Positions 27,278 through 40,793 of a DNA stretch of 64,000 bases are shown one piece after another. The stretch is taken from the NCBI RefSeq assembly GCF_001557535.2, contig NZ_CP014306.1, forward strand, positions 2,480,001 to 2,544,000, read 5' to 3'. Below the pieces are notes generated by a model. The model was not told where the DNA came from and ran no database searches. It worked only from the letters and a program-made list of their open reading frames with translations. Numbering within the stretch: position 1 is the first letter of the stretch; each line of letters starts with the position of its first letter. Made by a program: the position numbers and the translations under genes. The stretch comes from Burkholderia sp. PAMC 26561. Lineage in GTDB: Bacteria > Pseudomonadota > Gammaproteobacteria > Burkholderiales > Burkholderiaceae.

Positions 27278-28399
27278 CTATTCGATGAACAACGCGGCAA
27301 TCGGACGTCGCCGCCAGAATTTGCGCAACGCACCGCGTGTAACGCTCAGCGATACGGAGCCGGTATCGCTGCACAACGTAAGGCGCAACGTGCCGAGCGA
27401 GCCATTTTCGAGCGCGCTGAGCGCAGGGGCGAACCAGTCGCGCTCGAGAACACCGAGCGCCTCATTCCACCGCGCCCAGTCCTGTTCTATAAACGGCGCC
27501 GAGAACGGATCGAGTTCTACCAGCGTGCGGCCATTGTTCTGGTTTTGATCTGCGGCAAGCGCCGCGAACGATGCCGGCGGCGCTTCCGGAACGATATCGG
27601 CGGCGAGTGCCAGGCCGCGTGTGGCTGCCGCACTCGACATGACCCGCGCGAACGGACTTGTCGCGCTGCGAATCGCGCCTTGTGCGTGCAACCAGATCGA
27701 GTTGATCGCGGGCAGGCCGCGCATCTCGCGCGCTTCGTTGAGCGGATGCTCGAACCACGCCATCTGCACTTCGTTCTGCAACTTCATCCATGCCCGCGAG
27801 CGCTCGCCCGTGCCGGCTTCGTGCGGCAGCCAGATCTCGATGTTGCGCCCGCTCGCCCGCAACGGCGACGCCCCGGCTAGCGTGCCGAGGCTTTCGCCCG
27901 TGACGTACCAGCGCACCGGTTGCGGCGCCTGGATCGTCAGGCCAAGGTCTTCTATTAGTGGCTTGACGACATCGAACAGCGTTCGTGCTTCCTCGTTCTC
28001 CACGCCGAGCGTCGCCGGATCGATCAGGACCAGGTGGTCACGCGCAATACGAACGTGAACCGGCTCGATGCAAGCCCATGTGGCATCGGCCGGAGAACCG
28101 CCGTCGGCGAGCAGCATGTAGGGCGCGAGCGGTGCTTCGTCGGCGGCCTGCCTTGATGACGTATTCGATGAGTCATTCACCACGCCGAATTGCCGCGCAA
28201 TCCAGCGTTCGTGCGGCAAGGTGCGCTGAAAATCCTCGCCGATCACGCGTTCGTCGACCGTTGCGCGGGCAAGCAGCCGATCAAGCGCTGGACGCGCGAG
28301 GGTGTGAAGCGCAGTTGCCGCGTCGGCGGCGGACGGCAGCGCGAACGGAAGAAGAAGATGGAGATCGTGGAGCTTGGGCGTGGGCATGATGCTGGGCAT
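27278..28399 (-). CDS. RpfE-like conserved protein of unknown activity
   Basis: 373 residues, rich in hydrophobic and Ala residues but with no signal peptide or clear membrane segment. Motifs seen include LLADGGSPADATWACIEPVH and LNEAREMRGLPAINSIWLH (parts). The protein resembles the 'regulatory protein RpfE type' family, named for a Xanthomonas rpf-cluster gene beside recJ and prfB; the same neighbours here support the call. Its biochemical role is not established. Two start Mets (28399, 28387) are possible; neither has a good ribosome-binding site. Confidence 0.6.
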   Translation of the reverse strand: MPSIMPTPKLHDLHLLLPFALPSAADAATALHTLARPALDRLLARATVDERVIGEDFQRTLPHERWIARQFGVVNDSSNTSSRQAADEAPLAPYMLLADGGSPADATWACIEPVHVRIARDHLVLIDPATLGVENEEARTLFDVVKPLIEDLGLTIQAPQPVRWYVTGESLGTLAGASPLRASGRNIEIWLPHEAGTGERSRAWMKLQNEVQMAWFEHPLNEAREMRGLPAINSIWLHAQGAIRSATSPFARVMSSAAATRGLALAADIVPEAPPASFAALAADQNQNNGRTLVELDPFSAPFIEQDWARWNEALGVLERDWFAPALSALENGSLGTLRLTLCSDTGSVSLSVTRGALRKFWRRRPIAALFIE

Positions 28400-28443
28400 T
28401 GTATGGCAAAGGGCCCGGCGCTTCTGCTGGCTGATTGCGCGTT

Positions 28444-28746
28444 TTAAGCGCGGGTAGGCTCGCGCGGTTCGACTTTTCGATCGATTTCACTGCGTGTGGG
28501 CAGTGTCTTGAGGTCGTACATGGCCTGCAGATTCAACCAGAATTCAGGCGTGGTGTCGAAGTAGCGCGCGAGGCGATAAGCCGTATCCGCCGTGATGCCG
28601 CGCCGTTCCTTCACGATCTCGTGCAACCGCGTGGCCGGCACGTTGAGCGCCAGCGCCAGCGCGTTCACGCTCAACTCCAGCGGAACCAGATAGTCTTCCC
28701 GGAGAATTTCTCCGGGATGAACTGCGCGCATTCCGTTCTTCGACAT
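28444..28746 (-). CDS. higA: HigA-type antitoxin, XRE family
   Basis: 100 residues with an XRE helix-turn-helix (about 12-70). The family hallmark HPGEILREDYL is at 10-20, followed by SVNALALALNVPATRLHEIV and a TPEFWLNLQAMYDL segment typical of HigA/VapI. It should bind and neutralise the toxin encoded just upstream, and bind the operator before the pair. The gap from the toxin stop is 15 bases; toxin-first order is the usual higBA order. Confidence 0.9.
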   Translation of the reverse strand: MSKNGMRAVHPGEILREDYLVPLELSVNALALALNVPATRLHEIVKERRGITADTAYRLARYFDTTPEFWLNLQAMYDLKTLPTRSEIDRKVEPREPTRA

Positions 28747-28761
28747 GTTGAATCAACCCGC

Positions 28762-29040
28762 TTAGTGATAGTCAATGATCTCGACGTCGACAGGACCCTT
28801 CGTCGTCCATTTGAAACAAACGCGCCACTGGCTGTTGATCCGAATGCTGAGCTGGCCCCGCCGGTCGCCCGACAGCCGTTCGAGACGGTTGCCGGGCGGT
28901 GATTTCAGGTCGCGCAACTCGTGCGAAGCATCCAGCGCCGAAAGCCTTCTGGTCGCGACATCTGCAATTGCTGCGAACCGCTTCGGCGTTTCACCTTCGT
29001 AAAGTGCCTGGGTGTCCTTGCATCGGAACGTTTGAATCAT
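28762..29040 (-). CDS. higB: HigB-type toxin, RelE/ParE superfamily
   Basis: 92 residues from MIQTFRCKDTQALYEG; an ATG three codons earlier (29049) is the alternative. RelE-fold HigB proteins cut mRNA on the ribosome. Hallmarks: KRFAAIADVATRRLSALDA, LKSPPGNRLERLSGDRRGQ and the terminal WRVCFKW...VEIIDYH. The palindromic operator covers the codons just upstream of 29049, which favours the 29040 start. A complete, apparently intact gene. Confidence 0.88.
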   Translation of the reverse strand: MIQTFRCKDTQALYEGETPKRFAAIADVATRRLSALDASHELRDLKSPPGNRLERLSGDRRGQLSIRINSQWRVCFKWTTKGPVDVEIIDYH

Positions 29041-29049
29041 TATGGTCAT

Positions 29050-29072
29050 CGTATTACGTTTTGCGTAATACG
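29050..29072 (-). promoter_or_regulatory. higBA operator palindrome
   Basis: Perfect 9-base inverted repeat CGTATTACG / CGTAATACG (29050-29058, 29064-29072) with a 5-base centre, immediately upstream of higB. One arm contains TAATAC, a possible -10 on the minus strand. Typical of autoregulation by the antitoxin or the toxin-antitoxin complex. Confidence 0.85.
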
Positions 29073-29438
29073 TAAAGGGTTAAATTGAAGGCCGTCGCGG
29101 CGGGCATCGCCAAGTCTTTTTGGAAGGGTTCGTGCGGCTGGCGAGCTGATCGAGTATGGACTGACGTCTCGCTTCCCGAAATTGGCCGAATGGCCTGTGT
29201 CAAGGGTTTTGCACGCGTTTCGCGTGCGTTTTCCGCCGCATTGCGTCCCTCGGTCTAAAGGGGGGCTTAAGCATTGTGTGGCAAACTTCGCGCTTGATCG
29301 GATGCGCAACGGCGCGTCCAGTTCGCGCCTGATCGACGGATCGGGTGATAAAAACGGCGCAAGTCGCACGGAACGTCCATCCGTGCACCGAATGCGCGAT
29401 GGTCGGATCGAAGAACGTTAGACGCTGAAAGGAATCGC
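29073..29438. other. Gene-free region between higBA and the Lol permease
   Basis: 366 bases between divergent genes. Possible small frames here (for example 29182-29421) have Arg/Ser-rich translations and no ribosome-binding site. AAAGGA at about 29428-29433 serves the following TTG start. Nothing else stood out. Confidence 0.5.
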
Positions 29439-30692
29439 TTGAAACTTCCCTATGAATGGCAGATCGGCTGGCGCTACACCCGCGCCGGCAAACGCACCAC
29501 CGGCAACGGTTTCATCTCGTTCATTGCGCTGGTATCCATGGCCGGCATCGCGCTCGGCGTGGCCGCGCTGATCGTGGTGCTTTCGGTAATGAACGGCTTT
29601 CAGAAAGAGGTTCGCGATCGCATGTTGTCGGTGCTCGCGCACGTCGAAATCTTTTCGCCGACGGGGTCCATGCCCAACTGGCAACTGACCGCTCAGGAAG
29701 CGCGCAAGAATCCGGAAGTGATCGGCGCGGCGCCTTATGTCGACGCGCAGGCGCTGCTCACGCGGCAAGGTGCTGTCAGCGGCGTGGCGTTGCGCGGCGT
29801 CGAGCCGACGCTCGAGCCGCAAGTGTCCGATATCGGCAAGGAAATGAAGGGCGGCAAGCTCACGGATCTCGTGCCGGGCGGGTTCGGCATCGTGCTCGGA
29901 CGCGACTTGGCGAGCAATCTCGGCGTAGGAACGGGTGACAAGATCACGCTGGTGGCCCCTGAAGGCACGATCACGCCAGCGGGCATGCTGCCGCGGCTCA
30001 AGCAATTCACGGTCGTCGGCGTATTCGAGTCCGGGCACTATGAATACGATTCCACGCTCGCACTGATTTCCATCTCCGATGCCCAGGCGCTCTTTCGCCT
30101 GCCGGCGCCCACGGGCGTGCGGCTGAAGCTGAAGGACATGCAACGCGCGCCGGAAGTCGCGCGGCAGCTTTCGCGCACGCTCTCCGGCGACCTTTACATT
30201 CGCGACTGGACGCAGCAGAACAAGACGTGGTTCTCGGCCGTGCAAATCGAAAAACGCATGATGTTCATCATCCTGACGCTCATCATTGCGGTCGCGGCGT
30301 TCAACCTGGTTTCGTCGCTGGTGATGACCGTGACCGATAAGCAAGCGGACATCGCGATTCTTCGCACGCTTGGCGCGCAGCCCGGGTCGATCATGAAGAT
30401 CTTCGTGATTCAGGGCGTGACGATCGGGTTTATCGGCACGGCAATCGGCGTGACGCTCGGATGCCTGATCGCCTGGAGCATCCCGTGGCTCGTGCCGGGT
30501 ATCGAACATCTGTTCGGCGTGCAGTTCCTGCCGCCGTCGGTGTATTTCATCAGCGAACTGCCGTCCGAACTCGTCCCCGCCGACGTGATCCGGATCGGGC
30601 TGATCGCGTTTGTCTTGTCATCGCTCGCCACGCTCTATCCGAGCTGGCGCGGCGCGAAGGTCCGTCCGGCGGAGGCATTGCGGTATGAGTGA
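29439..30692 (+). CDS. lolC: Lipoprotein-releasing ABC transporter permease (LolC/E, single-permease LolF type)
   Basis: 417 residues with a TTG start preceded by AAAGGA. Inner-membrane subunit that extracts outer-membrane lipoproteins for LolA. Membrane segments lie near 23-52, 272-294, 322-345 and 377-398, with a large periplasmic domain (about 55-265) and a C-terminal coupling region ending [14 protein letters not shown]. Only one permease gene is next to lolD; E. coli has lolC-lolD-lolE. A single permease forming a homodimer is known as LolF, so LolDF is the likely arrangement, provided no second copy exists elsewhere. Confidence 0.93.
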   Translation: MKLPYEWQIGWRYTRAGKRTTGNGFISFIALVSMAGIALGVAALIVVLSVMNGFQKEVRDRMLSVLAHVEIFSPTGSMPNWQLTAQEARKNPEVIGAAPYVDAQALLTRQGAVSGVALRGVEPTLEPQVSDIGKEMKGGKLTDLVPGGFGIVLGRDLASNLGVGTGDKITLVAPEGTITPAGMLPRLKQFTVVGVFESGHYEYDSTLALISISDAQALFRLPAPTGVRLKLKDMQRAPEVARQLSRTLSGDLYIRDWTQQNKTWFSAVQIEKRMMFIILTLIIAVAAFNLVSSLVMTVTDKQADIAILRTLGAQPGSIMKIFVIQGVTIGFIGTAIGVTLGCLIAWSIPWLVPGIEHLFGVQFLPPSVYFISELPSELVPADVIRIGLIAFVLSSLATLYPSWRGAKVRPAEALRYE

Positions 30693-31392
30693 GGTGTCGA
30701 ACAACATCGTGCTGGAAGCATCGGCCATTTCGAAGACGTTCGTGCAGGGCGGCTTCAACGTGCAAGTGCTGGACAATGCTGAATTGCAGGTGCATCGCGG
30801 CGAAAAGCTTGCGATCGTCGGCGCGTCGGGTTCCGGCAAAAGCACGTTGTTGCACGTGCTCGGCGGGCTCGATGAACCCAGCGCCGGCAAGGTTTCGCTT
30901 TTGGGCAAGCCGTTCACCGCGTTGCGCGAACGCGAGCGCAACGAACTGCGCAACAAGGCGCTTGGATTCGTGTACCAGTTTCATCATCTGCTCGCTGAAT
31001 TCAGCGCGCTCGATAACGTCGCGATGCCGCTGCGCATTCGCCGCATGACCGAAGTCGATGCCCGCAAGCAGGCCATGGACATGCTCGAGCGCGTGGGTAT
31101 TGGGCATCGGGCGAAACATCGGCCCGGCGAGTTGTCGGGCGGCGAGCGCCAGCGTGTGGCCATCGCGCGGGCATTGGTCACCCATCCGGCCTGCGTACTC
31201 GCCGACGAACCTACCGGCAACCTCGACGGCGGCACGGCGGACACCGTGTTCAACCTGATGCTGGAGTTGTCGCAGACGCTTGAAACGAGCTTCGTGATCG
31301 TCACGCACGATCCTGATCTGGCCGCGCGCTGCGACCGCATCATGCGCCTGCGCGATGGCGTGCTGTTCGAGGAGCCGGTCGTACCTGTCTAG
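30685..31392 (+). CDS. lolD: Lipoprotein-releasing ABC transporter ATPase
   Basis: 235 residues from the ATG at 30685, which overlaps the end of the permease gene by 8 bases; GGAGG lies 10 bases upstream. Walker [10 protein letters not shown] (about 46-54), Q-loop [12 protein letters not shown] signature [15 protein letters not shown], Walker [13 protein letters not shown] and H-loop VTHDP are all intact. Energises lipoprotein release with the upstream permease. Confidence 0.96.
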   Translation: MSEVSNNIVLEASAISKTFVQGGFNVQVLDNAELQVHRGEKLAIVGASGSGKSTLLHVLGGLDEPSAGKVSLLGKPFTALRERERNELRNKALGFVYQFHHLLAEFSALDNVAMPLRIRRMTEVDARKQAMDMLERVGIGHRAKHRPGELSGGERQRVAIARALVTHPACVLADEPTGNLDGGTADTVFNLMLELSQTLETSFVIVTHDPDLAARCDRIMRLRDGVLFEEPVVPV

Positions 31393-31414
31393 TTGCGGGA
31401 ATCACGGAGCGATC

Positions 31415-32203
31415 ATGTGGATCGATACGCACTGCCATCTCGATGCTTCCGAATTCGATGCCGACCGCGAAGACGTCGCGGCATCGGCGCTGAAAGCGGG
31501 CGTCGGGCGAATCGTGATCCCGGGCGTCGAGCGCCAGAACTTCAGTACGGTGCGCGAGCTTGCGCATCGGATCGAGGGCGGCGCTTATGCACTCGGCATC
31601 CACCCGCTCTTTACTCCGCGTGCACAGGACGACGATCTACGCGTGTTGCGCGAGCATATCGCGGCGAGCATGGATGATCCTCGGTTTGTGGGTATTGGCG
31701 AGATCGGGCTGGATTATTTCGTGCCTGGCCTCGATGACGCTCGCCAGACCTTCTTCTATTACGAGCAGCTCAAGATTGCACGTGACTTCGATCTGCCGGT
31801 CATTTGTCATGTGCGTAAATCGCAGGACAAAGTGCTCAAAGGCTTGCGTGTGCACGGCGTGAAAGTGGGTATCGCGCACGCGTTCAACGGCAGTTTTCAA
31901 CAGGCCGAAGCGTTCATTGCGCATGGCATGCGGCTTGGTTTCGGCGGCAATCTCACGTTTGAGCGCGCACGGCAGATCCGGCGCCTTGCGGCTGACCTAC
32001 CGCTCGATGCAATCGTGCTCGAAACCGATGCGCCGGATATTGCGCCCTCCTGGTTATACAAACATCGGAATGCGCCGGATCAGGTGGCGGGCATTGCGCG
32101 GGTGCTGGCTGAATTGCGCGGTATCAGCGAAGAGACGCTTTCCATAGGCACAACGGCTAACGCGCAATTGGCACTGCCGCGGCTTGCACTTATCTCCGCA
32201 TAA
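31415..32203 (+). CDS. TatD-family metal-dependent hydrolase / DNase
   Basis: 262 residues from the ATG at 31415 with GGAGCG upstream. Amidohydrolase-fold metal ligands: DTHCHLDASEF (residues 4-14), GEIGLDYF near 96, ICHVRKSQDK near 130, a His in AHAFNGS near 156 and LETDAPDIAP near 206. TatD enzymes are Mg2+-dependent 3'-5' exonucleases or related hydrolases. Of TatD, YcfH and YjjV the sequence is nearest YcfH/YjjV by feel, so no symbol is given. Confidence 0.9.
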   Translation: MWIDTHCHLDASEFDADREDVAASALKAGVGRIVIPGVERQNFSTVRELAHRIEGGAYALGIHPLFTPRAQDDDLRVLREHIAASMDDPRFVGIGEIGLDYFVPGLDDARQTFFYYEQLKIARDFDLPVICHVRKSQDKVLKGLRVHGVKVGIAHAFNGSFQQAEAFIAHGMRLGFGGNLTFERARQIRRLAADLPLDAIVLETDAPDIAPSWLYKHRNAPDQVAGIARVLAELRGISEETLSIGTTANAQLALPRLALISA

Positions 32204-32296
32204 TCAGTTCTTCTGACTTGTTCGATTGCACGCGTCGTAGAGAAACGCTTTCTCGCCGATGCGTTTGCGCTCGCGTCAAGGTTTTGAGGAGCGGGC

Positions 32297-34843
32297 GTGC
32301 GGGGAATGTTGATCGGGTTTGCTCTCGGGATCGTGTGGCTGCAGCGGCAGGCTGCGCTGCCCGGCGTGTGGGTTATTTGCGCCGCTGCATGCGCGGTTGC
32401 GTGCGCTTGTACGCTCTCAGTTTATTTGCCGCGTTGGCGTTACGCGTGCTTGATCTCCGCCGCGTTTATCGTCGGTTTTAGCTACGCCGCATCGCGCGCC
32501 GAAGGTCGTTTGCAATTCGTGTTGCCCGCAGCATTCGAGAACCGCAATATCGAGCTGACGGGCTTTGTGCGCGGTCTGCCAATGCAAGGCGAGGACGGCA
32601 CGCGTTTCCTGTTCGAAGTGGAATCGAACGAAGCACGGATACCTAAGTTTCCGCGCATCGTGCAGTTGTCGTGGATGGCGGTGGATGCATCGAAACGCAG
32701 GCCTGCCGCCTCGCCGCCTCCGCCGCTTTGGGCCGGGCAGCGCTGGACGTTCGTCACGCGGTTGAAACGTCCGCACGGAAACGCGAATTTTCGAGGGCGC
32801 GATGCCGAAGCGGCGCTGCTCGCCCGCAACATTCGCGCGACAGGGTATGTATCGATGCCGGAGTCCGCGCGCCGAATGCCCTCCGATGCCCGCGGTTTTA
32901 CGCTGATGATCGATCACTGGCGCGCCCGGTTGCGCGCAAGGGTGTTGAGCGCACTCGATGGCGCGCCGCACCGGGGAATCGAGGTCGCGCTCGCGGTCGG
33001 CGCGCAGGACGTGGTCAGTGACGCCGACTGGGCCTTGCTGCGCGCAACCGGCACGAGTCATCTGGTCGCGATCTCGGGGCTGCACATCGGGTTTGTCGCG
33101 GGGCTCGCCGCGTTGATCGGCGGATGGTTCTGGCGACGCCTGCGATGGCGCGGCATGCCGTTGCCGTTGATCGTATCGGCGCAGAAGGCGTCGGCGGCGA
33201 CGGCGGCCGCGTTCGCAGCGTTCTGTGCCGCGCTGGCCGGTTTCAACGTACCGGCGCAACGATCGATGTGGATGTTGTGCTTCGTTGCGCTTGCCGTTCT
33301 GAGCGGGCGCAGGCCGGCTTCGTCGCTGGTGCTGACGTGGGCGCTTGCGCTCGTGCTGCTGCTTGATCCGTGGGCGGTCACGGCCGCGGGATTCTGGCTG
33401 TCGTTTTGCGCCGTGGCTGCGATCCTGTTCGCGATTGCATCGCGGGGAAGAAGGGCATCGGTCGGCATCGCGGACGAGGCTGAGCCAGATCGCGACGAAG
33501 ACCTGATCCCTGATATTCCCCACGATCAGCCGCGCGCACGCCGGCTCATGCGTGACCGGATCGCGGATGCGCTTCGTCGCTCCAGCATTCGCTCGAGTGT
33601 GCGGCTCAGACGTATGGCACGAGACATCGGCCGCCGGATCGCTGCAAGTGCACGAGTGCAGTACGCCATCACCATCGGGCTTGCGCCGCTCACCGCCTAT
33701 TGGTTTTTCCAGATCCCGCTGCTCGGACCGCTCGCCAACGCGTTCGCGATTCCGTGGGTCAGTCTTCTGGTCACGCCAACGGTTCTGGTGGCCGTCTTGC
33801 TGCCCGCACCATTGGACGAATTCGCCTACCGCGCCGCCCATGGCCTGTTGACGATCATGTGCGACGTGCTTGCGCATCTGTCCGGCTCCGCGTGGACGCT
33901 GTGGCGTCTGCCGCAACCGGACACCTTTGCGATGACCGCCGCTGCCTTCGGCGTGATCTGGGCGCTGGCGCCGCGCGGCTGGCCATTGCGCTTCGCCGCG
34001 CCGCTCACGTGGCTGCCGCTGGTTTTTCCTCCATCGCATGCGCCTGCGACCGGCACGTTCCGCGTGACGGCGCTGGATATCGGACAGGGTTCGTCGATTG
34101 TCATAGAAACCGCGCGTCATTCCTTGCTCTTCGATGCCGGCCCGGGCCCGGAATCCACGCGCGCCGGCGAGCGGCTCGTCGTGCCATATCTCTTTGCGCA
34201 CGGCCTTTCCACACTCGATACCCTCATGGTCAGCCACTCGGATTCCGATCATTCCGGCGGTGCGCCCGCCGTGTTCGAAAGCATCCGGGTGCGCCAGTTC
34301 GTGGCGTCGATGCGGCCGCACGAAGCTTTGTGGCGGATCGCCCGGGAAGAGGGCAGCGACTCCCTGCGATGCATCGCAGGTCAGCAATGGCAGTGGGACG
34401 GCGTGAAGTTCGACGTGTTGTGGCCAATGGCCGGTCCGCTTGCGGCGAAGCCGAACGCGACCTCGTGCGTGCTGAAAATAACGAGCGCGGCCGGGCGCTC
34501 GGCGCTCCTCGCGGCGGATATCGAAGCGGACGTCGAGCGCCAGTTACTGACACAAGATGGCGCGTTGCTTCAGGCGGATGTGCTGGTCGTGCCGCACCAC
34601 GGCAGCAAGACATCGTCTACCGAGCCTTTCCTCGACGCCGTCGAGCCGCGCGTCGCCGTATTTCAGGTAGGCTACCGCAACCGATTCAACCACCCGAATC
34701 CAACTGTTTTCGAGCGGTATCGGCTGCGTCGTATCGAGCTGTCTCGCAGTGACGAAGATGGCGCTGCACGCATGGAGATGTCGGCGGATGTTTCCATCGA
34801 ACGGTTCAGGCAAACGCACGCACGCTACTGGATGGGCCGGTAA
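32297..34843 (+). CDS. comEC: DNA internalisation competence protein ComEC/Rec2
   Basis: 848 residues with a GTG start and GAGGA 6 bases upstream. Inner-membrane channel for uptake of transforming single-stranded DNA. N-terminal membrane and OB-like (DUF4131) region to about 195; competence domain with many membrane helices about 230-560; C-terminal metallo-beta-lactamase-like domain about 590-800 with VSHSDSDHSGG and VVPHHGSKTSS. A charged insertion of about 70 residues (382-455) interrupts the helices of the competence domain. Intact, so natural competence is possible if pilus genes exist elsewhere. Confidence 0.95.
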   Translation: MRGMLIGFALGIVWLQRQAALPGVWVICAAACAVACACTLSVYLPRWRYACLISAAFIVGFSYAASRAEGRLQFVLPAAFENRNIELTGFVRGLPMQGEDGTRFLFEVESNEARIPKFPRIVQLSWMAVDASKRRPAASPPPPLWAGQRWTFVTRLKRPHGNANFRGRDAEAALLARNIRATGYVSMPESARRMPSDARGFTLMIDHWRARLRARVLSALDGAPHRGIEVALAVGAQDVVSDADWALLRATGTSHLVAISGLHIGFVAGLAALIGGWFWRRLRWRGMPLPLIVSAQKASAATAAAFAAFCAALAGFNVPAQRSMWMLCFVALAVLSGRRPASSLVLTWALALVLLLDPWAVTAAGFWLSFCAVAAILFAIASRGRRASVGIADEAEPDRDEDLIPDIPHDQPRARRLMRDRIADALRRSSIRSSVRLRRMARDIGRRIAASARVQYAITIGLAPLTAYWFFQIPLLGPLANAFAIPWVSLLVTPTVLVAVLLPAPLDEFAYRAAHGLLTIMCDVLAHLSGSAWTLWRLPQPDTFAMTAAAFGVIWALAPRGWPLRFAAPLTWLPLVFPPSHAPATGTFRVTALDIGQGSSIVIETARHSLLFDAGPGPESTRAGERLVVPYLFAHGLSTLDTLMVSHSDSDHSGGAPAVFESIRVRQFVASMRPHEALWRIAREEGSDSLRCIAGQQWQWDGVKFDVLWPMAGPLAAKPNATSCVLKITSAAGRSALLAADIEADVERQLLTQDGALLQADVLVVPHHGSKTSSTEPFLDAVEPRVAVFQVGYRNRFNHPNPTVFERYRLRRIELSRSDEDGAARMEMSADVSIERFRQTHARYWMGR

Positions 34844-34876
34844 GAAAGAAGAGGGCACGAGAAGAGGACACGACGC

Positions 34877-35704
34877 TTGAAAGACATCCTGCATTTTTCA
34901 CACGCGAACGGGTTTCCCGCGTCGACGTACCGGACGATCTTCGCCGAGCTCGCCGACGATTACGAGATCCGCGCGGTCGAGCGCTTCGGCCACAATCCGC
35001 GCCTGCCGGTCACGCGCGACTGGCCTCATCTCGTGGACGAACTGCTCGAAGACATCGATTCCACCCGTCCCCCCGATACAAAAGTCTGGCTGGTCGGGCA
35101 TTCACTGGGCGGTTATCTGTCGTTGATGGCGGCGCTCAAGCGTCCGCATTGGGTGAAGGGCGTCGTCATGCTGGATTCGCCCGTCATTGCAGGCTGGCGC
35201 AGCCATTTGCTGCGGATATCCCAGTGGACCGGTCTCGACACGCGTTTGTCGCCTGCCGCCGCGACAAAAAACCGGCGGACGAACTGGCCGAGCCGTGAAG
35301 AAGCATGGCGCCACTTTCATGCAAAAAGCGCGTTCTCGCGCTGGGACGAGCGGATGTTGTCGGATTACATCGACTTCGGGATTCCGCCGGACACGGCTGC
35401 CCCCGCGGCGTCCCGCAGTCTGCGCAAGCTCGCTTTTGATCGCGAGGTGGAATTTCGCATCTACAAGACCTTGCCGCGCACGTTGGGTGCGCGGGTCACG
35501 CACGGCGTGCCGGTACCGGTCGGCTTTATCGCGGGAACGCATTCGCGCGAAGTGCGGCAAGTCGGGCTGGATATGACGCGGCGCATTGTGGGCGAGCATC
35601 TGGAGTGGATCGAAGGCAGTCATTTGTTCCCCATGGAGCGTCCCATCGAAACCGCCCGCGCGTTACAACGCACGCTTGACGGGCTGCGCCGCGCGGACAT
35701 CTGA
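34877..35704 (+). CDS. Alpha/beta-hydrolase-fold protein
   Basis: 275 residues with a TTG start, 33 bases after comEC. The nucleophile elbow GHSLGGYLS (Ser near 76), an N-terminal FSHANGFPASTY segment and a C-terminal WIEGSHLFPMERP with the likely catalytic His fit an esterase or lipase-like serine hydrolase. Substrate unknown. Alternatives within the fold cannot be excluded. Confidence 0.8.
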   Translation: MKDILHFSHANGFPASTYRTIFAELADDYEIRAVERFGHNPRLPVTRDWPHLVDELLEDIDSTRPPDTKVWLVGHSLGGYLSLMAALKRPHWVKGVVMLDSPVIAGWRSHLLRISQWTGLDTRLSPAAATKNRRTNWPSREEAWRHFHAKSAFSRWDERMLSDYIDFGIPPDTAAPAASRSLRKLAFDREVEFRIYKTLPRTLGARVTHGVPVPVGFIAGTHSREVRQVGLDMTRRIVGEHLEWIEGSHLFPMERPIETARALQRTLDGLRRADI

Positions 35705-38373
<2,669 letters not shown>

Positions 38374-38450
38374 AAACAAATCAAGGGCACCGCGTTTCGT
38401 GACGCAATTTTACGGACACGGCGCCCGAATCGCATCAGGAGGAGAGGGCA

Positions 38451-40102
<1,652 letters not shown>

Positions 40103-40158
40103 AGCTAAAGCTTTCGTCCAGACGGACGTTAGTCCAAATGTAGCCGTTTGTTCAGTCC

Positions 40159-40190
40159 GCCGCCCCGTGTTCCTTCGAACCCGGGGCGGC
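40159..40190 (+). other. Strong two-tier RNA hairpin between eno and ftsB
   Basis: Arms GCCGCCCCG (40159-40167) and CGGGGCGGC (40182-40190) enclose, after a one-base mismatch on each side, an inner stem GTTC/GAAC with a CTTC loop. No T-run follows, so it is not a standard terminator. It could stabilise or process the eno 3' end. Confidence 0.7.
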
Positions 40191-40236
40191 GCCGAAATAC
40201 CAGTTGAAGTTTCAGCGCTTTTCTCTCGCCTCTTAA

Positions 40237-40692
40237 ATGCGGATTGTCACCTTTGTCCTGATCCTGCTGCTGGCGATGATCCAGTATCCGCTGTGGTGGG
40301 GGCACGGTGGCTGGTTGCGTGTTCACGAGTTGCAGCAGCAACTGGTCAACCAGACAAAGAAAAATGCGGATCTGAAGCTGCGCAACGAACGTGTGCAGGG
40401 CGAAGTCGCGGATTTGCAGAATGGTACGGCGGCTGTTGAAGAACGCGCGCGTTATGAAATGGGCATGATGAAGGACAGCGAGGTATTCGTGCAGTTTGTC
40501 TCGCCGAATTCCCCTGCGCCGGCCAACTCGGTGAACGCACAGTCCAGCGCGTCCACGCGAGGACAAGTTTCCGCCGCGCCTTTGCGAGTGGTGCCCAACC
40601 CGGTTTCACGATCGAAGGAAGAGCGCCGCGCGTTCGAGCGGCAGGCGACCAAAGAGAAGCAGGACGCCGCCAAGAAGAAAGCGGGCGGCTGA
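40237..40692 (+). CDS. ftsB: Cell-division protein FtsB
   Basis: 151 residues. Bitopic divisome protein of the FtsQLB complex. Membrane segment about 4-20, then a coiled coil (about 28-70; [21 protein letters not shown], in part), the conserved [17 protein letters not shown] segment, and a long basic, low-complexity tail from about 90. E. coli FtsB has 103 residues, so the tail adds about 50. The position after eno matches the usual eno-ftsB pairing. Confidence 0.93.
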   Translation: MRIVTFVLILLLAMIQYPLWWGHGGWLRVHELQQQLVNQTKKNADLKLRNERVQGEVADLQNGTAAVEERARYEMGMMKDSEVFVQFVSPNSPAPANSVNAQSSASTRGQVSAAPLRVVPNPVSRSKEERRAFERQATKEKQDAAKKKAGG

Positions 40693-40720
40693 GGCTAGTC
40701 GAATCGACCCGACAGAATAC

Positions 40721-40757
40721 AAAAAAGCCGTTCCAATGTAAGTTGGAACGGCTTTTA
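40721..40757. terminator. Terminator after ftsB
   Basis: Perfect 14-base-pair stem AAAAGCCGTTCCAA / TTGGAACGGCTTTT (40723-40736, 40743-40756) with a 6-base loop. It ends the pyrG-ftsB group and also fits the convergent lipoprotein gene. Confidence 0.93.
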
Positions 40758-40793
40758 CTATTTGCGGCCCTTCTCGACCCTTGGGAATCAGCC

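Noticed and set aside
29182-29421. 79-codon frame before the Lol permease gene
   Set aside because: No ribosome-binding site, Arg/Ser-rich translation and no family; treated as non-coding.
32417-34387. 656-codon antisense frame over comEC
   Set aside because: Arg/Gln/His-rich shadow of comEC with no recognisable domain.
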